From NCBI GenBank assembly GCA_032717465.1, contig CM064713.1, positions 6,619,001 to 6,683,000 on the forward strand: a stretch of DNA of 64,000 bases, written 5' to 3'. A program made the position numbers and the translations under genes. Source of the DNA: Coenobita brevimanus (taxonomy: Eukaryota; Arthropoda; Malacostraca; Decapoda; Coenobitidae). The stretch's first letter is position 1. Every line of letters begins with the position of its first letter. Shown one piece after another: positions 29,997 through 39,307 of the stretch. Under the pieces are notes generated by a model. That model had not been told where the DNA came from, searched no databases, and saw only the letters and a list, made by a program, of their open reading frames with translations.

Positions 29997-30561
29997 TGTG
30001 ACGCCCCCACAAAACTACTGGAGTGCTGGGCTCCCTCGTTACGGTTGGATCACCGCCTCGGAGCCCCACACGGCTAGGTGAAACAAGCCGGGCTTCACCC
30101 GTGGGGGTATATATACCGCTGCTTCAGTCAGAGAAGGCAGACTCACACTATTAACGGCTGACAGTGTTCCTCCTCCCTGAGTGGGTTTACACCGCCCCAT
30201 TCACCTCCCTCACGGTAACGGTGCTCGGTGACCTTGTGACGTGGAAGAGGGTGTATATCAATTTTGTATTATTTGTATATCTTATAATTCTGTATCTTGC
30301 CTGTAACTGTTTCCCTTTGTCCGTTTGCTTAACTACCTGATCTATTTGTCTTGTTCTTTGTGCAGTAACTACTGTTTAAGTGTTATAACTTTAATCTTTG
30401 TCATTAACCTTGTTACTTGTCATAATGTTGTTAGGTACTTTTTGTAGTGTAAGGTTTAATATTAAAGTATAGTTAAGTTCCACTCTGTTTCTTGTGTCTT
30501 TACCTTACACCAAATGTGGAGTCCGCCCCGTAACTAGATAACCACGCGGCGGATTGTTACA
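29997..30561 (+). repeat. 3' LTR, 565 bp
   Basis: Same length and ends as the 5' LTR, with three visible transitions between them. The following CTGG (30562-30565) repeats the four bases before the 5' LTR. Confidence 0.95.
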
Positions 30562-31368
30562 CTGGACACCCCACTACCTGGACATTTTGGGCCTAGACCT
30601 TCAGAACCCCTCCCCTCCCCCCCAAAAAAAAATTTGGATTGTTTCTCACATAAACTGAACTTGGCTCGCGGTGCTGAACAGCTGTGTTTACACACGGCTG
30701 CTGGGCCCCTGCTGTTCCTCCCCTCCCCAGTTACCGCCTAACTACCATCATCAGTAGATGCTCATCGCAATGGATGCCGGACGTGCTTGTTTTTGTGAAT
30801 AAACAGTGAATATACTGCAATACCTTGCCACTTGACCACCTAGGAATTTACAGTATTGTGCAGTGTTAAGAAATTAGAATTCAGAGTGCAAAGGATTAAG
30901 TGTGGGGTGCAAATTGGCAGTTGAAACTGGTGTGGCGCAATTAGGAACAGAATGTGCAGTGTTGAACAACTATAACTTACAGTGCTAAAAATTAAATGCA
31001 GCACAACACTGGATTACCGTACGTGCTTCAAGAGCATTTTCATCACTGCCAGAGCCTTTGAGGAGGCGGCCACGGACGTGCTGTAAATACCCTGTACACT
31101 GCTAAATATATTCCATATTCACTTCTAATTCATCATTCTCAGGTTCCATTTCATTTATTTCATGCTTTATGTCCCTTATTTGTGTGAATAGAGTCTTAAA
31201 TAGGTGCTATGCATGTCCAGTAGGGAGTTATTTAGGTGGCTTTCAAAGTTAGGCTGGATTAGGGTCCGTAAGTACTTGTCCAGGAGGCAGGGGCTCAGTA
31301 TCCGGAAAAAAAAAAAACTTCCCAGACATGCCTTTGGTTGTATTACATCAGATATTGGGAAGATTCTG

Positions 31369-31693
31369 TAATTCCATCATCTCCAGTCCAAACTTTATAC
31401 AATACATATGCAACAAGTGGGGGGGAGGATGAGATCAGAGAATGAAACCTTTGGGATCAGCGACTAAATAGGAAGGATGCCAGAGACCAAGCAGCTTGGA
31501 GAGCTGACATTAGATGATCAAGACCAATGCAAGGAAGCATGTTGGGAGTCTCTATAAATGATATGATAGGATACAATAATGCTGTATCACTGAAGACGTA
31601 TTTAGACCTATCCCATTCAATGTAACTCCTCGGTTCTTCATTCATCTCTCTTTCCCCCCTCCCCACGCACATGCGTGCATGTGTGAGAGTGTG
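31369..31693. other. Short intervening stretch with an RTE-like scrap and GT-rich end
   Basis: About 31497-31548 (GACCAATGCAAGGAAGCATG and neighbours) resembles the 3' end of LINE F seen in reverse at 36160-36230, so it is likely a small plus-strand fragment of that family. The last 20 bases are a degenerate GT-rich run directly before CR1 copy B1. No gene is seen. Confidence 0.45.
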
Positions 31694-31898
31694 TATTTAC
31701 CTATTTGTATTTACCTATTCGTAGTATACAGGAATTGAGCAATGCTTCTGTTGTCCTGTCTCCATATCCACATTTATCAAGTCTACCTTTACACACATGA
31801 ATGTTTTTCTCATGCACCACCTCTTTGTCTAACTCGTTTCAAATATTTAAGTATTTACCTAATATACCTAATTGTGATATACACGGAATGTACTGTGC

Positions 31899-33417
31899 TC
31901 ATGGGTTTCCGTCGCTGTTTCTCAATAAGTCAAATTTAGCTTTAAACTCGTTTAAGTTTTTAGACTGGACGATCTCTTTGTCCAGGCTATTCCATAAGTC
32001 TACACTTCTGTAAGGAAAGCTATATTTCTTGATATCCTTCAAGCAGCTTGACTTTTTCAATTTCATTCCGTGTCCTCTTGTTGCTCCCTTATCCCATACA
32101 AACAGATCTTCTTTGTCAATTTTATCTACTCCCACCATGGTCCTGAACACTGCAATCATGTCTCCCCTCTTTCTCCTTTCCTCTAAGGAAAGCAAATCCA
32201 GCTTTTCCAGCCTCTCTCTATATGACAGGTCTGCCAGACTGGGGACCATCTTGGATGCTGTTCTTTGTATTCTCTCAATCTTTTTTTATATCTCTCTTTT
32301 TGTGTGGGGACCACACTATCGCTGCATATTCTAACCTGGGGCGGATCATGGCCACTATCAATTTTTTCATCATCTCCTCATCCATATAGCAAAATGCTAC
32401 TCTTATGTTAGTCAAGAGTTTATAAGGCTCTCCAACTATCTTGTTAATGTGCTTTTCTGGTGACAAACTATCTTGGACCAGCACTCCCAAATCTTTCTCT
32501 TCTCTCCTTTTTGTGATTAATTCATTACCCAACAAATAATTCAGTGATGGCCTCCTGGTACTTTTACCCATTTCCAATATTTTACATTTCTTTACATTAA
32601 ATTTCATTTCCCACGTCCGGCTCCAATCGTGTATCCTATCCAAATCCTCCTGCAGTATTTTACAATCCTCATCAACCTCTACCTTCCTCAAAATCTTTAC
32701 ATCATCAGCAAACAGACTTGCATAACTGTTCACTCCATCTACCATATCATTTACGTAAATCAGGAACATTACTAGCGCCAACACTGAGCCTTGAGGGACT
32801 CCACTTGTTACTTCCCTCCATCCAGACATCCTATCCTTTATTACTGTCCTCATTTATCTGTCTCTCAAAAGGTCTCTCATCCATTCCAGAAGTTTCCCCT
32901 TCAGTTCTCCTATATATTCTAGTTTCCACATTAGTCTCTTATGAGGTACCTTGTCAAAGGCCTTCTCTAAGTCTAAGTACACACAATCCACCCAACCATC
33001 TCTCTCCTGTACCATGTCAATCGCTCATGAGTAAAAGCTCAACAAGTTAGAAACACATGACCTTCCACTTCTGAATCCAAACTGACATTCAGCCAAAATA
33101 TTCATCTCTACCAGATATTTTATCCTTCTGTATTTCAGGATTCTCTCACACAATTTTGCGACCATGCTGGTTAGAGACACTGGTCTATAATTCAGGGGTT
33201 CTTCCCTGTTTCCTCCCTTGTATATTGGTACCACATTTGCCCTCTTCCATTCTTGTGGCACTTTCCCCTCTTCCAGTGAGTATATGATTAAACTGTGAAT
33301 TTTATCTGCCAGTTGTTCTCTGCATTCCTTCAGTACCCAATTAGAAATTCCATCAGGTCCTGGGGCTTTCCTTACATCTTGAGTTTCCAGTAATTTATAC
33401 ACTTCCTGTACATCCAC
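31899..33417 (-). pseudogene. CR1 B1 reverse transcriptase region
   Basis: Three minus-strand frames cover the RT: 33025-33417 (KAPGPDGISNWVLKECREQL, VVPIYKGGNREEPLNYRPVS), 32275-32853 (SGVPQGSVLALVMFLIYVND, LFADDVKILR) and 31899-32249 (C-terminal SYRERLEKLDLLSLEERRKR). A stop and shift separate them near 33020, 32850 and 32260. The FADD catalytic box is intact. The C-terminus corresponds to the open frame at 12865-13800. Confidence 0.82.
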
Positions 33418-34855
33418 TTATATATCTTTTATCAATGGAACATTTCTAATCACTCCCTCCCCTTCCACAAGTTCCTTTTCTTTAGTGAAAACTGACTGGA
33501 AACGTTTGTTCATTATTTCTGCTTGCATTGCCGCGTCCTTATAGACCTCTCCTTCTACATTTAGTTTGGTGATTCCTTCCTTTTGTTTCAGTTTCCCATT
33601 AACAAATCTATAAAACAGTTTGGGTTCATCCTTGCATTTATCTATTATACCTTTTTCAAAAGTCCTTTCTTCTTCTCTACGTATTCTTGTGTATTCATTT
33701 CTTGTTCTTTTATATTCCTCCTTTGTTCTGTTGTTACCTCTCTTTCTCCAATTGTTCCACACCTTATCTCTCTTTTTTTGCTATCATACACCTTCTATTA
33801 AACCACTCCTTTTTCCTGTTTTCTTTCCCTCTTACTCTTGGTACAAATTTTTCCACTCCCAAATTATAGAGGTCTAGAAAGATATCACACTTCCTCTGTA
33901 TCTCTCTTGTTTCTCTGAATTTTCTCCAATCCGCATTTTCAAAAAAGCTTCTCAATCCTGTAAAATTTGCTTTCCCAAAGTTGTATCTTCCCTGTCTATG
34001 AAGCTCGTCTCTTGGCTCGACGTTCCCTATTAACATCTGGAACTCAATGACCACATGATCACCTTTTCCTAAAGGACAGAGATATTTCAATGATTCTATT
34101 ACATCGGGTTCTTTGGTAAACAGTAAATCTAACCTTGCTGGTGTGTCCTCACCTTGAAACCGTGTCTCTTCTTTGACCCATTGCATCATCAAATTATTCA
34201 TTATTATATTTAACAACATAGTGCCCCACGAATCCTCGCCGCCTCCCGAGTACCATTCCTCACAGTTCACCTCTTTACAGTTGAAGTCACCCACCAAAAT
34301 TATATTATTGCTTTTCTCAGTTATTTTTTGTAAATAGCTAGCAATATCTGACAACATCTCATGGTATTCGTCATCCTTCCATGCTCTCGTCTTTGGGGGA
34401 ACATACACTACCGCCATATCTCGCTTAACATTCTCTCCAGTTTCTAATTTCATATATATCACTCCAGCCCTGCCTTCTCCCATTTCCACAGTATCTACAT
34501 TTATGTTGTTCTTCATTCTTCACTGCTATCATCACTCCTCTTCCTATTGTTTCTTTTCTGTCGTTTCTCCACAGTTTGTATTTACCATCTCCCAAATGAA
34601 CATCAGTATCTTCTCTTAATTTGGTCTCTACAAAGCACATGACATCAGGTTAATGTTCTCTCAAGAAATTGTTAATTTCGGTCCTTGTCGATATGAAACC
34701 ATCAACATTAGTATATATCACCTTCAAATTATTTTTGACGTTTTTAATACCCTCTTCTCTCCTACTCTCTGTCCGTACCACTTCCTCAACTTCTGATCTT
34801 TCACAGCCATCCTCCTTAGTTTCCTTCACTTCTATTTCCATAAATACCACTTCCT
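33418..34855 (-). pseudogene. CR1 B1 endonuclease and linker
   Basis: From the 5' side, 34650-34850 gives LKVIYTNVDGFISTRTEINN (endonuclease start). 34425-34640 gives MCFVETKLRED with the catalytic Glu region, 33764-34516 gives DMAVVYVPPKT, NIILVGDFNCKE and LGKGDHVVIEF, and 33418-33762 gives the linker before the RT (RTRNEYTRIRREEERTFEKG). These are the apurinic-type endonuclease motifs of CR1 ORF2. Stops at about 34641 and 33763 and a frame change near 34500 disrupt it. Confidence 0.8.
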
Positions 34856-34861
34856 TACTTT

Positions 34862-34870
34862 CATATCCAT
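34862..34870. repeat. Target-site duplication of composite SINE, left
   Basis: CATATCCAT is repeated at 35237-35245 on the other side of the SINE. Confidence 0.8.
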
Positions 34871-35236
34871 CTATCTATCGATCTATTGCCAGACGCCACA
34901 ATCTCACAAGGGGTGGCCATTTGACTTTGAGTTATTTGTTTTACGGGGAGGGGCACAAACCCTCCACCAACCCACTTGTTGACACATAGGGATCACATAT
35001 GGTTTGGTTATATGATTACCACCCAGCGTTGTAATTGGTTTCCTGGCTTACAGGAAACCATTAGGCTTGTCACTCAATGTAAAGCCACCTGTGAAAAGCA
35101 ATAAGAAGTGACAGAAAAGATGGGAGAAATAGGAAGAGAGGAGGGCAGGCACAGAAAAAGAATGATAAAGGCTAAGGAAGAAGTAGGCAGCACTACATCA
35201 AGTGAGTGGATGATGGTCGCCACCACCTACCACAAA
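34871..35236 (-). mobile_element. Composite SINE: head D plus RTE family A 5' leader and 3' end
   Basis: A 366-bp non-coding insertion lies in CR1 B1 between ORF1 and ORF2. Read on the minus strand it has a head (GTGGTAGGTGGTGGCGACCA, then CATCCACTCACTTGATG), a middle with a perfect 10-bp hairpin (35036-35060), a segment matching the RTE A 5' leader (GGGTTGGTGGAGGG...GTGCCCCTCCCCG), the RTE A 3' end (GGCGTCTGGCAATAG) and a (TAGA)-like tail. The same head and middle occur at 43487-44000. It is probably mobilised by RTE A through the shared 3' end. Confidence 0.78.
35036..35060. other. Perfect 10-bp hairpin in SINE head D
   Basis: TGGTTTCCTG and CAGGAAACCA flank a five-base loop. The sister copy near 43738 keeps the hairpin with two changes. 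Confidence 0.7.
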
Positions 35237-35245
35237 CATATCCAT
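35237..35245. repeat. Target-site duplication of composite SINE, right
   Basis: Second copy of CATATCCAT. Confidence 0.8.
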
Positions 35246-35841
35246 TACTCTCCAAAAAAAAGTATTACATTCTTCCTCTGTCCTCTTATCATTTTTTTCC
35301 TTTACTTCTTCCTTCAATGATTTTAAAACTTCTCTTTCTTCTTCATTCAAATCTTTTCTTATTATAATATTTTCCAACCCTGCCTCTTTGCTTAATTTCC
35401 AGGTCACTTTAAGTATCTCATTTATTACACTTTCTGATGTAAACTTGACTCTCATTGGTCTTGTTTCCCCTTTCTTATAAGGCCCTATCCTCCTTACTTC
35501 CTCAATTTATTTTACCCACTTGTCTCCTTCGGGGTCAATCTTGCCTAATATACCTCTCACCAGGTTCGTGTCTCTCTCGAGTCTTACGAACCTAACCTTT
35601 TCTTCCTCTTCCCTGTTTCCAAATATTACCACACATCGGTTCCTTTCTACAGTTTCTCTCACTATTTTCTCTTTTTTCTTCAGTGTTTTCACTACATTTT
35701 CTTCCATTTTTTTCTTGTTCATTTCCCTTTCTTCCTGGATGATATCTCTTAAGCTGACCACTTCTTTATGTTCTTCTTCTACGTGTGCCCACTTTGCCTT
35801 ATGTTCTTCTAATACACTACTCACCTTCTCCGTTTAATTAG
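35246..35841 (-). pseudogene. CR1 B1 ORF1, C-terminal part
   Basis: Minus-strand frames 35507-35824 and 35198-35455 encode a charged helix (HKEVVSLRDIIQEEREMNKK), an RRM-like start (RCVVIFGNREEEEKVRFVRL) and a C-terminal domain (IIIRKDLNEEEREVLKSLKE). The arrangement (coiled coil, RRM-like fold, C-terminal domain) matches LINE ORF1 RNA-binding proteins and the ORF1 of copy C3. A shift lies near 35500. The N-terminal part is displaced to 38684-38942 by the Tigger insertion. Confidence 0.75.
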
Positions 35842-36128
35842 TACAGTACCCTCGCGTCCAACACGCGTTAGTCCAGCACGATTCGGGTCCAGCACGGAGA
35901 GCAATTAATTAGTATTATTTAAAACGATTTAATTACTGCAACACGAGTGTGTTAGCATAACACGCACAGAGCTCCGAGAAGTGGCCGAAATCCGCACAGA
36001 TCACCTCTAGCACGATCACCCCCGGTCCAACACAGTCATACTGGACATTCCCATGATGATGATAGCCAATGAAAACTTCTGATCAAGTAGCCTTCCCCAC
36101 CCGCTATCGTGACATGATCGCGATGCCG

Positions 36129-37535
36129 TTTCGTTTTCATTTTCGTTTTCGTTTTTAAAGGCTCCAACATGCTTGCATGTGTCGGCCTTGGTCACCTAAT
36201 GGCGGCTCTCCACACTGCACGATCTATTGCAGCCTCCCTGTTCAGTCCCTTAACCCTAAGGTCACACTTAATGACCTCGTCCCATGTCTTTCTCGGTCTA
36301 CCCCTCATAACCCCACCCCTAATATTAACACTTCTCACCTTCTTCACTCAATTATCATCCCCCATCCTCTCCACATGTCCAAACCACCTCAATCTACCTC
36401 TCCTCATCACAACACCAATACACTCCAGTCCTATCAAACCTCTCAACTCTTCCATTGTAAACCCAGCCCCTCCAGGCCTTGGACGCAGGGACGCACTGCA
36501 CATCCACCTAATCACTGTTGTTTCTGTACGTCTGAGCCGGCGAATATATTCCTCCTTCACTGCCCAGGTCTCACTGCCATACAGCATTACACTCCTAACA
36601 CATGCTGCATACAAAGACCCCTTAGCACATACGGAGAGCCCTCTCAATGTCAGGAGAGGCAAGAGCTCCCTGAACTTCTTCCAACCACTTCTCACCCTAG
36701 CCACAGAGCTAGCTCCAGCCCCACCTCCAGCACACAACATGTCTCCCAAATAACAAAACTCTTCCACACACTCAAGAGATTCACTAGCAAGTTCAATCCT
36801 TTCACGTCTGACAATCTCCACCTCCTCACCCCGGCACGCCGTACACATAAAATCAGCATTATCTCGCAGTCTACCTCTGATACCACTACATCTCTTATGC
36901 AACCATTTATCACACACACCGCACAAGATGGAATTACTTCCCACGCCCTTGTGGCAAACTGCACATGGCCACTCTCCCTCGTCTTTGACAGTACCGCCAC
37001 CAACCCTAGATATCATCACTTTTGTTTTATCTGCATTTACCCTTAAACCCTTTTGCCCCATACCATCTCTCCACTTCCTAAACCTTTCCTCTGCCTCCCT
37101 TTCATTCTCTGCAATCAACACCAAATCATCAGCATACAACAACTCCCACGGGAGTCCGTTTCTAAAGTCACGTGAAAGGGCTTCAAGTACCATGATAAAC
37201 AACATGGGACTCAAGACTGACCCCTGATGCACACCAATATTCACGGAAAACTCATCACTCAAATCTCCATTCACTCTCACCTGGGTGTGAGCACCCACAT
37301 ACATGGCCATAACCACCCTAACCAGCCACTCCTCCAAGCCAAGCTTTCTCATTGCCCACTTCACCACCTCTCTAGGGACTCTGTCAAAGGCCTTTTCCAA
37401 ATCAACAAAAACAAAATACAGATCCCATCTCCTACCAATATATTTTTCCTGAAGCTGTTGAACAATGAATATGGCATCAGTGGTCCCCTTACCTGGCATA
37501 AACCCAAACTGCATCTCATCAAAATTCACTCTTTC
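36129..37535 (-). mobile_element. RTE-like LINE, family F, 5'-truncated, with (CGAAAA)n tail
   Basis: The insert is seen by comparing E1 with E2: GATGCCG is followed directly by CAATTAAAAA in E2 but is separated by 1.4 kb here. The 3' tail reads (CGAAAA)n on the minus strand (36129-36156). It carries a 393-codon frame with RT and an embedded zinc finger. It is 5'-truncated within the RT. The short tandem tail and the WFGHVERM terminus ally it with the RTE-like families A and K. Confidence 0.85.
36348..37529 (-). CDS. LINE F RT with an inserted PHD-like zinc finger, open frame
   Basis: This 393-codon frame lacks the RT fingers through truncation but is otherwise open. Blocks are FGFMPGKGTTDAIFIVQQLQ, FVFVDLEKAFDRVPREVV, GVHQGSVLSPMLFIMVLEAL, and the catalytic LLYADDLVLIAEN near residue 130. 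After the NADKTKVMISRVGGG block a cysteine-rich module appears at about residues 187-232, CAVCHKGVGSNSILCGVCDK followed by WLHKRCSG and CTAC. Its Cys-Cys-Cys-Cys-His-Cys-Cys-Cys-like spacing resembles a PHD or RING-type finger. The C-terminal domain then resumes with YLGDMLCAGGG and RLRWFGHVERMGDDN. The stop is lost into the tail region. Truncation makes the copy inactive. Confidence 0.82.
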   Translation of the reverse strand: MNFDEMQFGFMPGKGTTDAIFIVQQLQEKYIGRRWDLYFVFVDLEKAFDRVPREVVKWAMRKLGLEEWLVRVVMAMYVGAHTQVRVNGDLSDEFSVNIGVHQGSVLSPMLFIMVLEALSRDFRNGLPWELLYADDLVLIAENEREAEERFRKWRDGMGQKGLRVNADKTKVMISRVGGGTVKDEGEWPCAVCHKGVGSNSILCGVCDKWLHKRCSGIRGRLRDNADFMCTACRGEEVEIVRRERIELASESLECVEEFCYLGDMLCAGGGAGASSVARVRSGWKKFRELLPLLTLRGLSVCAKGSLYAACVRSVMLYGSETWAVKEEYIRRLRRTETTVIRWMCSASLRPRPGGAGFTMEELRGLIGLECIGVVMRRGRLRWFGHVERMGDDN

Positions 37536-37675
37536 TCAATTAAAAAGGCTTCTGCTGTCACGTGATGTTTTGTTTAAATTTCTCCTGCCACAGCGCCAAT
37601 CAGTCACATAATTGCATTGGAAGGTGCTTATTTCTTGCTGCATTTTCTGCCCTTGTTACTGCATTTTACCCTGTT

Positions 37676-38072
37676 CACGACGCCTAGGAAGCCTTCTGAG
37701 AACCCCAAGAAGCGTCGGCACCTCCCTCAGGCCACCAAGCTAGAAAGCATCAAGAGGAAGAAGAAAGGGGAGAGGAAAGTTGACATTGCCAAGGCCTACG
37801 ACATGAATGAAGCCAACGTGAGGATCATAATAAAAAACTAAGACAAGATCCTGGCAGTCGAAGGCTATCACACGGCACTTCATACCAGTTTTGCCGAGGA
37901 TACGATGATAAATCGGAACGGTAATGTGGTAAAATTGCCGAAAATACCACGGGCATTTGGAATTCATCTGGATGGATTCCTGCCGAGGATACGACGGGCA
38001 AAACAGTCTGACCAGAACCCAGGCGACTCGACAGAGAATGTATCGTACTACAGCATAGAACATTTAGCCTGA
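37676..38072 (+). pseudogene. Tigger E1 transposase N-terminus, start lost
   Basis: This region is homologous to 56233-56625. It encodes a CENP-B/pogo-type N-terminal helix-turn-helix region (KRRHLPQATKLESIKRKKKG, then AKAYDMNEANVRIIIKN) but the initiator ATG is ACG and TAA interrupts at about 37839. Downstream sequence matches E2 to the terminal EHLA. The catalytic domain is absent. Confidence 0.78.
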
Positions 38073-38235
38073 CACTGAATACATATTAATATTTTAGAAT
38101 AAATATCAATCATTTTGAAACCCTTCTCATTGGCGTGCGTACCAGTTTATAAACAAAGTTGCTTCTCCTTATTCTCTACCGAGTCAGCGACAGCGATCAC
38201 TTTCCACAGTCACGAGACGGGGCTCTGGCAACAGT

Positions 38236-38421
38236 GTGAGAAGCATGCCCTTTGCCAAGGATTACAGAGAGCTACAACAGGCAGAAGCAGGACCCTCCAT
38301 GGCTGTGGACGAAGATAGTGATTCTGAGTGTGATTTCGAAGGATTTATGAGGAAGGTTGAGGAGAAGCAACAGCCATTACCCGCTAGTGACGCCAGCAGC
38401 CATCCTCCGGGGACCCAGTAG
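38236..38421 (+). pseudogene. Tigger E1 transposase C-terminal fragment
   Basis: This 61-codon remnant contains an acidic DEDSDSECDFEGFMRKVEEK, and resembles the C-terminal tail of Tigger-type transposases. The sister region in E2 (56798-56960) carries a stop. The catalytic core that should precede it has been deleted in both copies. Confidence 0.6.
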
Positions 38422-38683
38422 GACTAACTACAGCCTTGGATACCACCTTCCATTCCCAGCAAGCCCACGAACACTATCCTAAAAGGTTAGTTATCATTCA
38501 TAGCACAGTACCATTTATTATAATTACAATAGTACCAATATATGTATAGGTATATGGTAGGCATTTAAGATGACTTTTTCTAAGGTTGCTGACATAATTC
38601 ATTTTTCCCCATAACCTCTATTGTTAGTCCAACATGTGACCCATGCATGACAATATTACCGTGCTGGATGCGAGGGTACTGTA

Positions 38684-38942
38684 CTCTCTTCTAGTTTCCT
38701 CCTCAATTCAACATTTTCCCGCTTCAAATTTCTAATCTCTTCATTCGCTGTCTCACTGAACTGGATCAGACTCTGTATGGTAGTCTCCGTATTTTCAGAC
38801 ACATCCTTTATCACTAGATTCTCTACTTTCAAGTTCACTAATCCTCATAATTAATGTTTTAACCAGGTCCATGACATTGGTATTTCTATCAAATCCTTGA
38901 AATTCGAGTCCCTCACTGTTTACATTTTCGGCCATGTTTGAT
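38684..38942 (-). pseudogene. CR1 B1 ORF1, N-terminal part
   Basis: The likely start is the Met of MAENVNSEGLEFQGF near 38940, after which a frameshift near 38830 leads into VENLVIKDVSENTETTIQSL and a coiled coil with IRNLKRENVELRRKLEES. It rejoins 35841 after removal of the Tigger element and its TA duplication. Confidence 0.7.
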
Positions 38943-39153
38943 GTTGGTTAACGTACCAAAACAGCTGTTACCGAAAAAAACTACAAACATTCATGTACAC
39001 TCTAGCCAATAAATCTTTACATTTTTGGCAGTCTATTAACTTTCATTATTTTAAATTTAAAACAAGACCTTAGGAGACAGGACAGACAAAATTCCTGAAA
39101 CTACTTAAGGTTGGCAGCGATGGCTGGGACGTCTCCTCTCTCTGGCTGTTTGT

Positions 39154-39155
<2 letters not shown>
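38943..39155 (-). other. CR1 B1 5' UTR with internal-promoter-like motif
   Basis: About 210 bases upstream of ORF1. AGACGTCC on the minus strand at 39127-39134 lies 21 bases from the boundary with the (GT)n tract. The same motif is near the 5' end of copy C3 (50459-50466). Confidence 0.5.
39127..39134 (-). promoter_or_regulatory. AGACGTCC, downstream-promoter-like element of CR1 B1
   Basis: The motif fits the DPE core RGWYV and the GACGT-containing downstream element of several arthropod LINE promoters. Position relative to a start site is not known. Confidence 0.4.

Positions 39156-39190
<35 letters not shown>
39156..39190. repeat. (GT)n tract between B1 5' end and B2 3' end
   Basis: About 17 GT units link the 5' end of B1 to the TTTACCTAG tail of B2. 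Confidence 0.95.
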
Positions 39191-39193
<3 letters not shown>

Positions 39194-39307
39194 ACCTAGT
39201 CGTGATATACAGGAAATGAGGGTCCCATCTCTTTTTCTCGTTAAGTCAAATTTTGCTTTGAACTCGTTTAAGTTTCTAGACTGGACGATCTCTTTGTCCA
39301 GGCTGTT

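Larger units (their letters stand above)
23920..30561 (+). mobile_element. Complete Ty3/gypsy-type LTR retrotransposon with integrase before RT
   Basis: A 6642-bp element has two 565-bp LTRs (TG...CA), a 4-base target duplication CTGG (23916-23919 and 30562-30565), a primer site, a polypurine tract and two coding blocks. The pol order is protease, integrase, reverse transcriptase, RNase H, the Ty1/copia-like order, although RT and integrase sequences look Ty3/gypsy. This order is known for the Gmr1-like group of gypsy elements. By eye the two LTRs differ at three positions, all transitions, so insertion is recent. A frameshift near 28285 and a stop at 28802 prevent a continuous pol. There is no envelope frame. 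Confidence 0.92.
23883..31368. mobile_element. Tigger-like element split by the LTR retrotransposon
   Basis: The left end (23883-23919) starts CAGTTTTCCCTTTATTTTCC after TA, and the right end (31368) is the inverted terminus GATATTGGGAAGATTCTG followed by TA. The LTR element at 23920-30561 sits 37 bases inside, flanked by CTGG. The body 30566-31368 is the reverse complement of 17108-17869 with the left end of that copy added. Without the insert it is about 850 bp and has no transposase. Confidence 0.8.
35844..38681 (+). mobile_element. Tigger-like element E1, internally deleted, split by LINE F
   Basis: It starts CAGTACCCTCGCGTCCAACA and ends with the inverted GGATGCGAGGGTACTG, flanked by TA on both sides. 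The copy at 55802-57251 is the same family without the LINE insertion. It keeps an N-terminal DNA-binding region and a C-terminal fragment but has no catalytic DDE domain, so it is non-autonomous. It lies inside ORF1 of CR1 B1. Confidence 0.9.
31694..39155 (-). mobile_element. CR1-like LINE, family B, near full-length copy B1 with nested insertions
   Basis: The 3' end has two AAATAGGTAAATAC units (31694-31725). RT, endonuclease and ORF1 follow toward a 5' UTR that ends near 39155 beside a (GT)n tract. A composite SINE (34871-35236) and a Tigger element (35844-38681) are inserted. Subtracting them leaves about 4.2 kb, the expected size of a two-ORF CR1. The 5' end holds AGACGTCC at 39127-39134. 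The frames carry several stops and shifts, so the copy is inactive but gives the complete layout of the family. Confidence 0.85.
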
